From: Pontibaca salina
GTDB taxonomy: Bacteria; Pseudomonadota; Alphaproteobacteria; Rhodobacterales; Rhodobacteraceae
DNA length: 64,000 nt
Assembly: GCF_016307205.1 (NCBI RefSeq)
Contig: NZ_JAEIJD010000002.1
Location: 62,001-126,000 of the forward strand
Direction: 5' to 3'
Under the pieces are notes generated by a model. That model was not told the DNA's origin, did not search any database, and was given only the letters and a program-made list of their open reading frames with translations. Each line of letters begins with the position of its first letter. The first letter of the stretch is position 1. Positions 51,812 to 60,933 of this stretch are shown in pieces. Both the position numbers and the translations under genes were made by a program.

Positions 51812-51837
51812 GGAACCTTCCGGCCGATCGACGCGTT
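51812..51837 (+). promoter_or_regulatory. ECF-type promoter GGAAC-N17-CGTT
   Basis: GGAAC at 51812-51816 and CGTT at 51834-51837 with a 17-base spacer exactly match the consensus of EcfG-type (general stress) and some RpoE-type promoters in Alphaproteobacteria. Transcription would start near 51844, leaving a leader of about 33 bases before the OmpA-family start at 51877. The spacing and position make a chance match less likely, but this is one site seen by eye. Confidence 0.55.
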
Positions 51838-51876
51838 GGGGGCTGAAACAGTTTTTCATTTTCCGAAGGAACGATC

Positions 51877-54057
51877 ATGCCACGCCACTATCTCTCCACA
51901 ACGTCACTGGCCCTTGTGCTGGGTGTCGGCCTGAGCGCGTCGGGCGCGGCGCAAGAGGGGCAAACGCCCTTTTGCGCACTCGATGAGGCTGAAAGGCAGT
52001 TCCCCTGTAAGGGCGCGAACAACGAGGTCGTTGAGAATAACGAAGCATTGCTGACTTTGGGCGGCGGTGTGCCGGCGCAACCGCATATCGACGCGGAAAT
52101 CACGGCAAAGCAAGAAGCTGATTCGGATGGAGAACTGCAATCTGGTTCGGCCGCGGAAGAACAGGCGCAGCAGACCACGCCAGAGGTAGTCGACCCTGAA
52201 GCAGCGCAAGGTCAGCAAGACGCCACGGAACAGGCGGCAAGCGACGCACCAGCGGATCCAGAGGTGGATGTGCCGCCGGAGGCAGATGGCGAAGCCGAGG
52301 CGCTGTCTCAGGCGGTGGAGGAACTGGCACCGCAAGACACGGAATCTGGCGCGCTGACGGTCGTCGAGGGCAAGGCAGAACAAGCTGAGCCAGCCGAAGA
52401 CCTAAGCGGAGAGCAATCCGATGCAGAGCCGGAAGGCGAGCCGGAAACGCAAGCCCAGCAGGAGGCTGGTGTGGAAGCCGATCTGGAGGCCCAACTGGAA
52501 GTCGAGGCCACCGACGCGCAGAGCGATGAGCAATCCGATGCAGAGCCGGAAGGCGAGCCGGAAACGCAAGCCCAGCAGGAGGCTGATGCGGAAGCCGATC
52601 TGGAGGCCCAACTGGAAGCCGAGGCCACCGACGCGCAGAGCGATGAGCAATCTAATGCAGAGCCGGAAGGCGAGCCGGAAACGCAACCCCAGCAGGAGGC
52701 TGGTGTGGAGGCCGATCTGGAGGCCCAACTGGAAGCCGAGGCCACAGACGCGCAGAGCGATGAGCAATCCGATGCGGAGCCGCAAGGCGAGTCGGAAACG
52801 CAAGCCCAGCAGGAGGCTGATGCGGAAGCCGATCTAAAAGCCCAATTGGAAGCGGAGGGTCAAAAACAGCAGGCCGCGACAGAAGCCGAATCCGACGGCG
52901 ATACCCAATCTCAGGAGGCCGATAATCAGGCCGATGAGCGCGCTGAACAAGAAGCCCGTGCTGAGGCCGAGGAAGAAGCCGCGCGTGCCGAGCGCCGCGC
53001 GGAACGTCGCGCCGAGCGCCGCGCAGCGGCTGCAGCCGAAGAAGAAGTTGACGCGACTGAAACCCAAAAAGAGACAGTTGGCGAAGAGGATGTTCGCTCG
53101 TCGGATGAAGAGTTCGACACCAATGTTGCCGCCACCGGCGAAACCATCGACACCCCCGAGGCGGAAAAAGACGATGGGATGAGCAAGTTTGAAAAAGCAT
53201 TGCTTTTGGGTCTGGGGGCCGCAGTGGTCGGTACGGTTCTCAGCAACGGCGATGAGGTCGTGTCAAATTCGGGCGACCGGGTTGTGGTGCGCCGTGATGG
53301 CGAACTGGCTGTGCTCAAGAATGATGACGCCCTGCTGCGCCGTCCGGGAAGCGAAATCGGTACGCAAACCTTTTCCGATGGTTCGAGCCGCACGACGGTT
53401 AGCAACCCTGATGGCAGCCGCATCGTGACGATCCGCGATGCCGACGGTTCGGTTTTACGCCGTTCGCGCATTCTGGCCAGCGGCGAGGAGTATTTATTGT
53501 TCGATGATACCAAGTCGGTCGCGCCCGTCTCGGTTGCGGAACTGCCTGAGATCGACACCCGCCGCACCGCTTTTGTTGCAACCCCCGGCGATGAGGCGGC
53601 TTTGAGCCGCGCGCTGGAGGCTGAGCTGCGCGGCAAGGTTGGGCGTAAGTTCTCGCTCGAGCAGGTGCGTTCGATCCGGCAGGTTCGCGAACTGGCCCCC
53701 CAGATCGAGGTCGACGCAATTACCTTTGCCACTGGCTCCGCCGCGATCTCGCCCGACAAGGCCCGTGAACTGGCAAATCTGGGTCGGGCAATCAGTGATC
53801 TCGTGCACCGTCAGCCCAATACGGTGATCTTGGTCGAAGGGCACACCGATGCGGTGGGGGACGATTCCTACAATCTGGCACTGTCGGATCGACGTGCCGA
53901 AACGGTTGCCTTGGCGCTGACCCAGTATTTCGATGTGCCACCGGAAAATATGGTCACCCAAGGCTTCGGCGAGCGTTATCTCAAGGTGCAGACACAAAAG
54001 GCCGAGCCGACGAACCGCCGTGCGGTGGTGCGCAACATCACGCGGCTCCTGCAGTAA
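51877..54057 (+). CDS. OmpA-family outer-membrane/cell-wall protein with acidic repeat region
   Basis: The 726-residue protein has a signal peptide (LALVLGVGLSASGAAQ, about residues 9-25), a long acidic Gln/Glu/Ala region of about 80-400, and a 39-residue tandem repeat from about residue 179 to 327. A Lys/Arg/Glu helix (RAERRAERRAERRAAAAA) follows, then a hydrophobic segment KALLLGLGAAVVGTVL near residue 439, a beta-rich DGSSRTT region and a C-terminal OmpA domain from about 609 with VEGHTDAVGDDSYNLALS. It should tie the outer membrane to peptidoglycan. It has GAAGGAAC upstream and a possible stress promoter. The gene stands alone. Confidence 0.88.
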   Translation: MPRHYLSTTSLALVLGVGLSASGAAQEGQTPFCALDEAERQFPCKGANNEVVENNEALLTLGGGVPAQPHIDAEITAKQEADSDGELQSGSAAEEQAQQTTPEVVDPEAAQGQQDATEQAASDAPADPEVDVPPEADGEAEALSQAVEELAPQDTESGALTVVEGKAEQAEPAEDLSGEQSDAEPEGEPETQAQQEAGVEADLEAQLEVEATDAQSDEQSDAEPEGEPETQAQQEADAEADLEAQLEAEATDAQSDEQSNAEPEGEPETQPQQEAGVEADLEAQLEAEATDAQSDEQSDAEPQGESETQAQQEADAEADLKAQLEAEGQKQQAATEAESDGDTQSQEADNQADERAEQEARAEAEEEAARAERRAERRAERRAAAAAEEEVDATETQKETVGEEDVRSSDEEFDTNVAATGETIDTPEAEKDDGMSKFEKALLLGLGAAVVGTVLSNGDEVVSNSGDRVVVRRDGELAVLKNDDALLRRPGSEIGTQTFSDGSSRTTVSNPDGSRIVTIRDADGSVLRRSRILASGEEYLLFDDTKSVAPVSVAELPEIDTRRTAFVATPGDEAALSRALEAELRGKVGRKFSLEQVRSIRQVRELAPQIEVDAITFATGSAAISPDKARELANLGRAISDLVHRQPNTVILVEGHTDAVGDDSYNLALSDRRAETVALALTQYFDVPPENMVTQGFGERYLKVQTQKAEPTNRRAVVRNITRLLQ
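52411..52858 (+). repeat. 117-base tandem repeat, about 3.8 copies, within the OmpA-family gene
   Basis: Copies start at GAGCAATC near 52411, 52528, 52645 and 52762, exactly 117 bases apart. Each encodes about 39 residues of the type EQSDAEPEGEPETQAQQEA. Copies differ by only a few substitutions (for example GVEADL versus DAEADL, and EGEPE versus QGESE in copy 4), so the array is recent. It is in frame and so can change in number without breaking the gene. Confidence 0.95.
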
Positions 54058-54092
54058 ATCCGGTCTGAACCGGGTCGCAATCCGGCCATGAT

Positions 54093-54132
54093 AAAAAGAA
54101 AACGCCCCGGCGCTGACTGGCAGGCCGGGGCG
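54093..54132 (-). terminator. Terminator of infC, shared with the OmpA-family gene
   Basis: CGCCCCGGC at 54103-54111 pairs with GCCGGGGCG at 54124-54132, a nine-base perfect stem. On the minus strand it is followed by TTTTCTTTTT, so it mainly ends infC; it lies between two converging genes. Confidence 0.85.
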
Positions 54133-54157
54133 ATGGTGTTAGCTGTGAAAGCTACAC

Positions 54158-54709
<552 letters not shown>

Positions 54710-54824
54710 GGATTCGCTCCTTTGATCGTTTTAGTTACCTGAAGCGTAAACCTAACTTTGCCAGTTGTCGGGATCAAGCGGCATTATTGTTCCGGTAAAG
54801 CCTTGTACCAGAGGTTTTTCACAC

Positions 54825-54852
54825 TTGGACTATCTGTAACATAGGTTATTAG
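54825..54852 (+). promoter_or_regulatory. Possible sigma-70-type promoter of the acidic membrane-anchored protein
   Basis: TTGGAC at 54825-54830 and TATTAG at 54847-54852 are spaced 16 bases apart, about 60 bases upstream of the GTG start. The match is partial at both hexamers. Confidence 0.35.
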
Positions 54853-54911
54853 ACAAATGTGATGCACTGCAAGCCCGCATTGGGCGGGACCGAGTAAAGA
54901 GGAGTGATATC

Positions 54912-55457
54912 GTGAGAGGCATTTTAGTAGTTGTCCTGGCCGTGATCGTGGCTGGAGGCGGATATTACTGGTACACATCGCAGCAGGTGAGTGAGCCGGC
55001 GGTTATGGAAACCGAAACGGAGACGACGACCGAAACTGCGCCAGTAACCGAACCCGATGCGATAGACGAGCCTGCACCAAGCGAGGCCATCGACGATACG
55101 GCAGAGGCGACAGAAGATGACGCCGCCGCAGATATGCAGGACGAGGCAGCACAGGATGAAGTTGCCGATGATGCCGCAGAAGCGACAACCGACGCCGCCG
55201 ACGTAGCTGCACAGGATGAGGCGGCAACAGACACCACGGATGCAGCTGAAACAGCCGATGAGCCGGTTGCGGGTGCCGATGCTGAAGACCTGACAGTTGA
55301 TGGATTCGACTACGACAGCGTCATCACGGCGATTGATGACTCGGATCTGGGAGAGGTCCAGAAATCGACGCTTAAGGCAGCTGTCGAGCGCGCACGCGAC
55401 AACCCAGAAGAGCTGAGCGAAGTTCTGACCAGCGTTCGCACCGCACTGGGCATGTAA
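54912..55457 (+). CDS. Membrane-anchored acidic protein of unknown function
   Basis: The 181-residue protein has an N-terminal signal anchor (RGILVVVLAVIVAGGGYYWYT), a low-complexity Asp/Glu/Ala/Thr stretch of about residues 30-125, and a small C-terminal domain, VDGFDYDSVITAIDDSDL onward, ending LSEVLTSVRTALGM, with a predicted helical pair. Its start is GTG at 54912 after an AAGAGGAG site. The anchor makes it an inner-membrane protein with a periplasmic tail. No family is recognised; the folded tail is likely the functional part. Confidence 0.8.
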   Translation: MRGILVVVLAVIVAGGGYYWYTSQQVSEPAVMETETETTTETAPVTEPDAIDEPAPSEAIDDTAEATEDDAAADMQDEAAQDEVADDAAEATTDAADVAAQDEAATDTTDAAETADEPVAGADAEDLTVDGFDYDSVITAIDDSDLGEVQKSTLKAAVERARDNPEELSEVLTSVRTALGM

Positions 55458-55469
55458 TAGCTCAAACAA

Positions 55470-55502
55470 AAAGGACCGCGAAATATCTCCGCGGTCCTTT
55501 TC
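55470..55502. terminator. Bidirectional terminator between the acidic protein gene and fpr
   Basis: AAAGGACCGCG at 55470-55480 pairs perfectly with CGCGGTCCTTT at 55490-55500, with TTTTC after it on the plus strand and TTTTTGTTT on the minus strand. It serves two converging genes. Confidence 0.9.
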
Positions 55503-55519
55503 AATTCAGGGCTTTGCGT

Positions 55520-56338
55520 TCAGTCGACGAACGCTTTTTCAACGACATATTCGCCGGGCTCCGAGTTCGCACCTTCGCGCAGGCCGAACTCTTCGAGAAT
55601 CTCCTTGAGATCCTTGTTGAAGTCCAGACTGCCGCAGACCATGGCACGGTCAGCGTCGGGAGAGATCGTTTCGATGCCCAGATCGCGGAACACCGTGCCA
55701 TCCTTTAACAGATCGGTAATCCGGCCCATCCGCGGACTCTCTTCCCGGGTTGTGGTGGGATAATAACGGATTTTGCCGTCGACCATCTCGCCGATCAGCG
55801 GGTCATTTTGCAGATCCTCGATCAATTGGCGACCATATTCCAGATCCGCGAGTCCGCGGCAGGTATGGGTAATGATGACCTCGTCGTAGTTTTCGTAGGT
55901 TTCGGGTTCGCGCAAGAGCGAAGCGAACGGTGCGAAACCGGTGCCGGTGGCAAAAAACCAGACGCGTTTGCCCGGCAGCAGCGCATCATGCACCAGCGTG
56001 CCTACCGGTTTGGTGCGCAGGATGATCTCGTCACCGGGCTGGATATGCTGAAGCCGGCTGGTCAGTGGGCCATCCTGAACCTTGATCGAATAGAATTCCA
56101 GTTCGTCGTCCCATGCCGGTGAGGCAATGGAATAGGCGCGCAACAAGGGTTTCCCGTTGTCGCCCAGCAGCCCGAGCATGACAAACTCGCCGGAACGAAA
56201 ACGCAGCGATTGTGGTCGGGTCACGCGGAACGAGAACAGGCTGTCTGTCCAGTGCTTGACCGCGGTCACGGTCTGAGCGTCGGGCAGTGTAGCAACTTTG
56301 GCAGCGGTGGCTTGGGTCAATTGAGTCAACTTTGTCAT
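55520..56338 (-). CDS. fpr: Ferredoxin/flavodoxin-NADP+ reductase
   Basis: The 272-residue FAD enzyme passes electrons between NADPH and ferredoxin or flavodoxin. The FAD site RAYSIASPAWDDELEFYS is near residue 68, the NADP-binding FATGTGFAPFASLLR near residue 128 and CGSLDFNKDLKEIL near residue 235. It ends EKAFVD, without the C-terminal tyrosine of plant FNR, as in bacterial Fpr. It is 90 bases downstream of DUF934 on the same strand and could supply electrons for CysI. Confidence 0.92.
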   Translation of the reverse strand: MTKLTQLTQATAAKVATLPDAQTVTAVKHWTDSLFSFRVTRPQSLRFRSGEFVMLGLLGDNGKPLLRAYSIASPAWDDELEFYSIKVQDGPLTSRLQHIQPGDEIILRTKPVGTLVHDALLPGKRVWFFATGTGFAPFASLLREPETYENYDEVIITHTCRGLADLEYGRQLIEDLQNDPLIGEMVDGKIRYYPTTTREESPRMGRITDLLKDGTVFRDLGIETISPDADRAMVCGSLDFNKDLKEILEEFGLREGANSEPGEYVVEKAFVD

Positions 56339-56428
56339 GGTTTCTCCAGCCGACCGTGAGGCCGGCCCTTTCGGTGTTGCATTGATATATGTCAGGAAAA
56401 CGCGGGATTTACCACCGGGCGCGACAAT

Positions 56429-56830
56429 TCAGCCCCGCAGACGCGTTTGATAATCATTAGCGGCCCAATCTGCGCGTGCCAGCCATTGCTCTTCGGGCTG
56501 GCGGGCGGCAAGGGCGTCGTCAATTTCGACCTCGTCGAACCCGCACCGCCGGGCCATTGCGTATTGATCGGCCAAAACATGTCCACAGGCGCGCAGCCGT
56601 CCGGTATATCCGGCCAGCCGCAATTGGCGCGCGATGGAAAATCCGCGGCCATCGGCAAAGGCCGGGAACTGAACCCGGATCATGCGCAGATCGCCGAGGC
56701 GCGGCAGCAGCGGTTGCAAATCGGTGTCAGGGGCGAGATCAAGTGCCGTCGCCTTCGGTTCGTCGACGGTGGCGAAACCATCGGTCCAGTCGTCCCTGCC
56801 AAAGCCGATATCGGTGACGAGAATGGTCAT
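56429..56830 (-). CDS. DUF934 protein of the sulfite reduction operon
   Basis: The 133-residue protein contains LGDLRMIRVQFPAFADGRGFS near residue 47 and LRLAGYTGRLRACGHVLADQY near residue 70, the core of DUF934. Genes of this family almost always neighbour cysI and cysH, so a role in assimilatory sulfite reduction is likely, but its activity is not known. The ATG at 56830 overlaps cysH by four bases. Confidence 0.88.
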   Translation of the reverse strand: MTILVTDIGFGRDDWTDGFATVDEPKATALDLAPDTDLQPLLPRLGDLRMIRVQFPAFADGRGFSIARQLRLAGYTGRLRACGHVLADQYAMARRCGFDEVEIDDALAARQPEEQWLARADWAANDYQTRLRG

Positions 56831-57585
56831 GCTGTCTGTCCTTTCCGTGTGGCGCGGCCATCGATAAAATGGATGCCGCATTCGTCTTTTTCGCGCCCGC
56901 GCCAGCGTCCTGCGCGGGGGTCTTCGCCAGCGGCAACAGGTGAGGTGCAAGGCGCGCAACCGATCGAGGCATAGCCGCGCGCGACCAGCGGATGTCGGGG
57001 CAGGCGGTTTTCGTCAATATAGTCGCGCAAATCCTCGGTGGCCCAGTGAGCCAACGGGTTGATCTTGATGCGCCCGGTGCCGTCCTCGGGTTCAAAGAAC
57101 TCCAGCGCCGCGCGTCCCGCGGACTGATAGCGTTTGCGCCCGGTGATCCAGCCATCGAACTTCGCAAGTGCTGCGTCAAGCGGTGCGGTCTTGCGCAGCG
57201 CACAGCAGGCATCGGGATTGGTGCGGTGCAGCGTACCGTCGGGATCCTGCCGCGCAATGTCGGCGGCGTGCAGGATCCTCAGGTTGGTCAGACCCAACCG
57301 CTCGGCCAGTTCATTCTGATACACCAGGGTTTCGGTAAACAGCATCTCGGTATCGATGAACAACACCGGGGTGGCCCGGTCGATCACCGCAGCCATATGC
57401 AGCAGCACCACCGATTCCGCCCCGAAGCTGGAGACCAGCGCAATGCGCTCCATGCCGCGCAACGCATGGGTCAACACGTCATGGGCGCTGTGATGGCGGA
57501 ACCGATCATTCAGCGCGCCTATCCGGGCGGAGAGCGCGGTTGAATCCGGCCCTCCGGGGGGGATATTTTCAGCCAGAAGAAGCAT
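56827..57585 (-). CDS. cysH: Adenylylsulfate (APS) reductase, 4Fe-4S type
   Basis: The 252-residue thioredoxin- or glutathione-linked reductase makes sulfite from activated sulfate. It carries two cysteine pairs, Cys127-Cys128 in PDACCALRK and Cys210/Cys213 in GCAPC, the cluster ligands of APS reductases, plus the C-terminal catalytic CGIH motif (Cys236). PAPS-specific enzymes lack these pairs, so adenylylsulfate is the expected substrate. The ATG at 57585 lies seven bases after the cysI stop. It overlaps DUF934 by four bases. Confidence 0.92.
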   Translation of the reverse strand: MLLLAENIPPGGPDSTALSARIGALNDRFRHHSAHDVLTHALRGMERIALVSSFGAESVVLLHMAAVIDRATPVLFIDTEMLFTETLVYQNELAERLGLTNLRILHAADIARQDPDGTLHRTNPDACCALRKTAPLDAALAKFDGWITGRKRYQSAGRAALEFFEPEDGTGRIKINPLAHWATEDLRDYIDENRLPRHPLVARGYASIGCAPCTSPVAAGEDPRAGRWRGREKDECGIHFIDGRATRKGQTA

Positions 57586-57592
57586 GGGCGAT

Positions 57593-59260
57593 CTACTCCG
57601 CTGCAATGGCGGTCTGTGGATAGAGCGCCGCCTTGAATGGGTCGGCACCAAGGCGGTGCAGGGTCTGCAAAAAGGTTTCCTCAGCGTCGCTGCGCAGGTC
57701 GAGATAGGCATGGACCAGCCGTTCAATCGCGGGCACGATTTCGTCATGGGCGAAGCCGCGCCCGGTCCGCGCCCCGATCGTGGTGTTTTCGCTGCCGTCA
57801 CCGCCGAGCGTGATCTGGTAGTTCTCGACGCCTGCGCGGTCCAGTCCGAGGATGCCGATATGGCCCACATGATGATGGCCGCAGGCGTTGATGCAGCCCG
57901 AGATGCGGATCTTGAGCGCGCCGATATCATGTTCCAGCTTCAGCGCGTCCACCCGTTCGGCGATCTGCTGGGCGACCGGGATCGACCGCGCTGTGGCCAA
58001 AGAGCAGTAATCCATGCCGGGGCAGGCGACGATATCCGAAGCCAGCCCGATATTGGCGGTGCCCAGCCCTGCGAGCTTCAGTGCCGCGTGCAGCGCGGGC
58101 AGGTCGGATTTGTGCACATGGGGCAGGATCACGTTTTGCTCGGGGCTGACCCGCAGCTCGCTGTGGGCATAGCGCTCGGCCAGATCGGCCAGCAGGCGCA
58201 TTTGGTCCGCACTGACATCGCCGGGCGTTGCACCATGCGCCTTGAGGCTGATCGTGACAATGGCGTGATCCGGGTCGCGATGCGCCGCGAGGTTGGTATC
58301 GCTCCACGAGCGAAAAACCGGATCCGAGTCATAAGCCTGCGTGAAGGGGTCAGTGGGGGCCGATTTGAGCACCGGCTGGGCGAAGCGCGCCGCGACCAGT
58401 TCAAGCTGCCGGGCGACGATATCGGGCGCATAGGTGGCGCGCCGCTGCGGGAACTCTTCTTCGACCAGTTCGCGAATGCGCGCGATGCCGTGTTCCTGCA
58501 CCAGGATCTTGATGCGCGCCTTCCACTTGTTGTCGCGCCGCCCGAGACGATTATAGACCGTCAGGATCGATTCCAGATAGGGCAACAGGTCGTCGAGCGG
58601 CAGGAAATCGCGGATCTCCTGCGCAACCAGCGGTGTGCGCCCGAGCCCGCCGCCGACAAAAACCTGCACGCCCCGGGCCCCGTCGCGTTCGACCACGCGC
58701 AGCCCGATATCGTTCGTGCGGATCACGGCGCGATCATGCGGGCTGCCGGTGACGGCGATCTTGAATTTGCGCCCGAGGAATTGGAATTCGGGATGGTCGG
58801 TGGACCATTGGCGGATCAGTTCGGCCAGGTGGCGGGGGTCAGCGACTTCATCCGCCGCGGCCCCGGCAAACGGATCGGCGGTGACGTTGCGAATGGTATT
58901 GCCGCTGGTCTGCACTGCATGCATTCCGGCCGAGGCCAAAGCATCCATGATGTCTGGCACGTCACGCAGTGCCGGCCAGTTGAACTGCATGTTCTGGCGC
59001 GTGGTGAAGTGGCCATAGCCCTTGTCCCACCGCTCGGAGATCTCGGCCAGCTTGCGGATTTGCTTGGAACTGAGCGTGCCATAGGGGACCGCGACGCGCA
59101 GCATATAGGCGTGCAGTTGCAGGTAGAGCCCGTTCATCAGGCGCAGTGGTCGGAATTCTTCTTCGCTGAGCGAGCCATCCAGGCGGCGCGCGACCTGAGC
59201 GCGAAACTGGGTGTTGCGCTGGGTCAGAAAGGCGTGGTCGAACTCGGTATATTCATACAT
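57593..59260 (-). CDS. cysI: Assimilatory sulfite reductase haemoprotein (siroheme/4Fe-4S)
   Basis: The 555-residue enzyme carries siroheme and a 4Fe-4S cluster and makes sulfide from sulfite. Two nitrite/sulfite reductase half-repeats are seen, and the cluster cysteines lie in VACPGMDYCSLA near residue 406 and GCINACGHHHVGHIG near residue 442. Length suits a ferredoxin- or NADPH-linked monomeric enzyme. Start ATG at 59260 follows AGGAGC and overlaps DUF2849 by eight bases. It lies between cobA, which makes its cofactor precursor, and cysH. Confidence 0.92.
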   Translation of the reverse strand: MYEYTEFDHAFLTQRNTQFRAQVARRLDGSLSEEEFRPLRLMNGLYLQLHAYMLRVAVPYGTLSSKQIRKLAEISERWDKGYGHFTTRQNMQFNWPALRDVPDIMDALASAGMHAVQTSGNTIRNVTADPFAGAAADEVADPRHLAELIRQWSTDHPEFQFLGRKFKIAVTGSPHDRAVIRTNDIGLRVVERDGARGVQVFVGGGLGRTPLVAQEIRDFLPLDDLLPYLESILTVYNRLGRRDNKWKARIKILVQEHGIARIRELVEEEFPQRRATYAPDIVARQLELVAARFAQPVLKSAPTDPFTQAYDSDPVFRSWSDTNLAAHRDPDHAIVTISLKAHGATPGDVSADQMRLLADLAERYAHSELRVSPEQNVILPHVHKSDLPALHAALKLAGLGTANIGLASDIVACPGMDYCSLATARSIPVAQQIAERVDALKLEHDIGALKIRISGCINACGHHHVGHIGILGLDRAGVENYQITLGGDGSENTTIGARTGRGFAHDEIVPAIERLVHAYLDLRSDAEETFLQTLHRLGADPFKAALYPQTAIAAE

Positions 59261-59561
59261 GGCTGGTGCGCTCCTGTTTACCGTGGTTGTGGTTTGAGGG
59301 GCCGCTGGCGCGAAACGCTTCGCGGAAATGAGCCGGGAGGGGGCCATCGGGGCCTTCGTTGACATCGGCGAGATAGGCGCCGACCAGACGGGTGTGCTGT
59401 CGTTCGGCATGGAGCAGGCGCAGTTGCGCGTCGGCCTCATCGGTCAGGATCTCGGCCTTTGCCAAATCGCGGGTCCAACCATCGTCAACGGTCTGATAGA
59501 TCACGTCTCCGATGAGCAGGTCATTGGCGGTAACCACTTTCGGGGTAAAGGGTCGGGACAT
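59253..59561 (-). CDS. DUF2849 protein of the sulfite reductase operon
   Basis: The 102-residue protein starts MSRPFTPKVVTANDLLIGDVIY and has a DLAKAEILTDEADAQ segment, matching the DUF2849 family that sits before cysI in Alphaproteobacteria. A role in sulfite reductase assembly or siroheme delivery is a guess from position. It overlaps both cobA (one base) and cysI (eight bases). Confidence 0.87.
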   Translation of the reverse strand: MSRPFTPKVVTANDLLIGDVIYQTVDDGWTRDLAKAEILTDEADAQLRLLHAERQHTRLVGAYLADVNEGPDGPLPAHFREAFRASGPSNHNHGKQERTSHV

Positions 59562-60322
59562 CAGGCGAATTCCTTTCGGGTGTGGGACAGGGCCGCTGCG
59601 CGTGGCGGCAGGCCGAGCCAGATCAATGCAGGACCGTCCAGATCAGCGGCGGCGAGAATGGCGGGCAGGGTGGCCAGCGTAACGGCCAGAACGCGCTGGT
59701 CCGGGCGCGAGGCGTTTTCGATCACGCTGACCGGGGTCGCCGGATCGGCGCCATGCATCAGCAAACGGCCCTGCACGAAGCGCGCGGCCGATTTGCCCAT
59801 ATAGATTGCGGCAACGCTGCCGGGACGGGCCAGCGCGGCCCAGTCGTGATCGGCAAAGCCTTTTACGTCGTGACCGGTCAGATAGCGGACCGAGGAATTT
59901 CGGCCCCGGCTGGTCTGGCTCTGGCCCAGAGCGGCGGCGGCGGCGGCGGCCGAGGTGATACCGGGCAGAATGCGCCATGGAATATTGGCCGCGTCGCAGG
60001 CGGCAACTTCTTCATCCAGGCGCGCGAATAATGTGGTGTCGCCGGCTTTGAGCCGCACCACCCGTGCGCCTTGCGTCGCATGATGGACAATCAGGTCATT
60101 GATGCGTTCCTGCGGGGTAGAGGGGCCGAATCCGGCCTTTCCCACGTCAATCAGTTGCGCATCAGGTCCGGCCAGAGCGAGGATTGCCTGCGGTATCAGG
60201 CGGTCGTGCAGGATGATCCCGGCACCTTGCAGGGCACGTAATGCGCCGACGGTCAGCAGATCTGGATCACCGGGGCCTGCTCCGACAAATTCGACCGTCT
60301 CAAAAGGGGTGGTATTGGGCAT
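59561..60322 (-). CDS. cobA: Uroporphyrinogen-III C-methyltransferase
   Basis: The 253-residue SAM enzyme makes precorrin-2, the common precursor of siroheme and cobalamin. FVGAGPGDPDLLTVGALRAL near residue 12 and LKAGDTTLFARLDEE near residue 91 are family marks; PGITSAAAAAAALG near residue 121 follows. The dehydrogenase/ferrochelatase domain of CysG is absent, so another gene must finish siroheme. It is the first gene of the operon. Confidence 0.92.
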   Translation of the reverse strand: MPNTTPFETVEFVGAGPGDPDLLTVGALRALQGAGIILHDRLIPQAILALAGPDAQLIDVGKAGFGPSTPQERINDLIVHHATQGARVVRLKAGDTTLFARLDEEVAACDAANIPWRILPGITSAAAAAAALGQSQTSRGRNSSVRYLTGHDVKGFADHDWAALARPGSVAAIYMGKSAARFVQGRLLMHGADPATPVSVIENASRPDQRVLAVTLATLPAILAAADLDGPALIWLGLPPRAAALSHTRKEFA

Positions 60323-60465
60323 GGCACAGATTCTCCGCGTTTGACTTGCCGCAGACTATAGGAAATATTCCCAAATCTATGCCATACGGCAGAGGAAATA
60401 AGGATGTTTGTTCCGAACAGCCCGCTGAGGAGGCCGTTTGGACCTTTAGGATAGAGGAAACAGGA

Positions 60466-60933
60466 ATGACGGTGCGGATCGATGATGTAGACAGGAAAAT
60501 CCTGTCAGAGCTGCAGCGCGATGCCAGCCAATCGCTGGACGAAATTGCCCGAAAAGTGGGCAGTTCAAAGACCCCGGTTTGGAATCGCATCCGCAAATTG
60601 CGTCAAGGTGGCGTGATCGGTCGGCAAACCGTGATACTGGATGCCGAGTCGCTGGGTTTCGAAGCGTGCTTTTTCGTGCTGATCCGCACCTCGGAACATG
60701 ATGCGGTCTGGCAAGCGTCATTCCTTGAGGCATTGCAGAACCGCCCCGAGGTTCAGGAAGCGCACCGCCTCGCCGGCGATATCGACTATATCCTGAAGGT
60801 GCGGGTGAAAAATGCGCGTGCTTATGACGTATTTTATCAGGCGCTGATATCCGAGGTGCGGGTGCACAACGTCACGGCGTTGTTGTCGATGGAAGAGATA
60901 AAATCGACCACGATGCTGCCGCTGGAGGATTAA
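60466..60933 (+). CDS. Lrp/AsnC family regulator
   Basis: The 155-residue protein has the usual N-terminal HTH ([27 protein letters not shown] near residue 6) and a RAM effector-binding domain ending STTMLPLED. The ATG at 60466 follows GAGGAAACAGG. It is divergent from cobA and shares its promoter region, so control of the sulfite reductase operon is likely. Its stop overlaps the convergent tpiA stop. Confidence 0.93.
   Translation: MTVRIDDVDRKILSELQRDASQSLDEIARKVGSSKTPVWNRIRKLRQGGVIGRQTVILDAESLGFEACFFVLIRTSEHDAVWQASFLEALQNRPEVQEAHRLAGDIDYILKVRVKNARAYDVFYQALISEVRVHNVTALLSMEEIKSTTMLPLED

Noticed and set aside
52411-52858. Regular repeats as a possible CRISPR array.
   Set aside because: The repeats are 117 bases long with no spacers between them, in frame, and encode the OmpA stalk.
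56827-57585. Calling CysH a PAPS reductase.
   Set aside because: The paired cysteines CC and CxxC mark the cluster-bearing APS-type enzyme.
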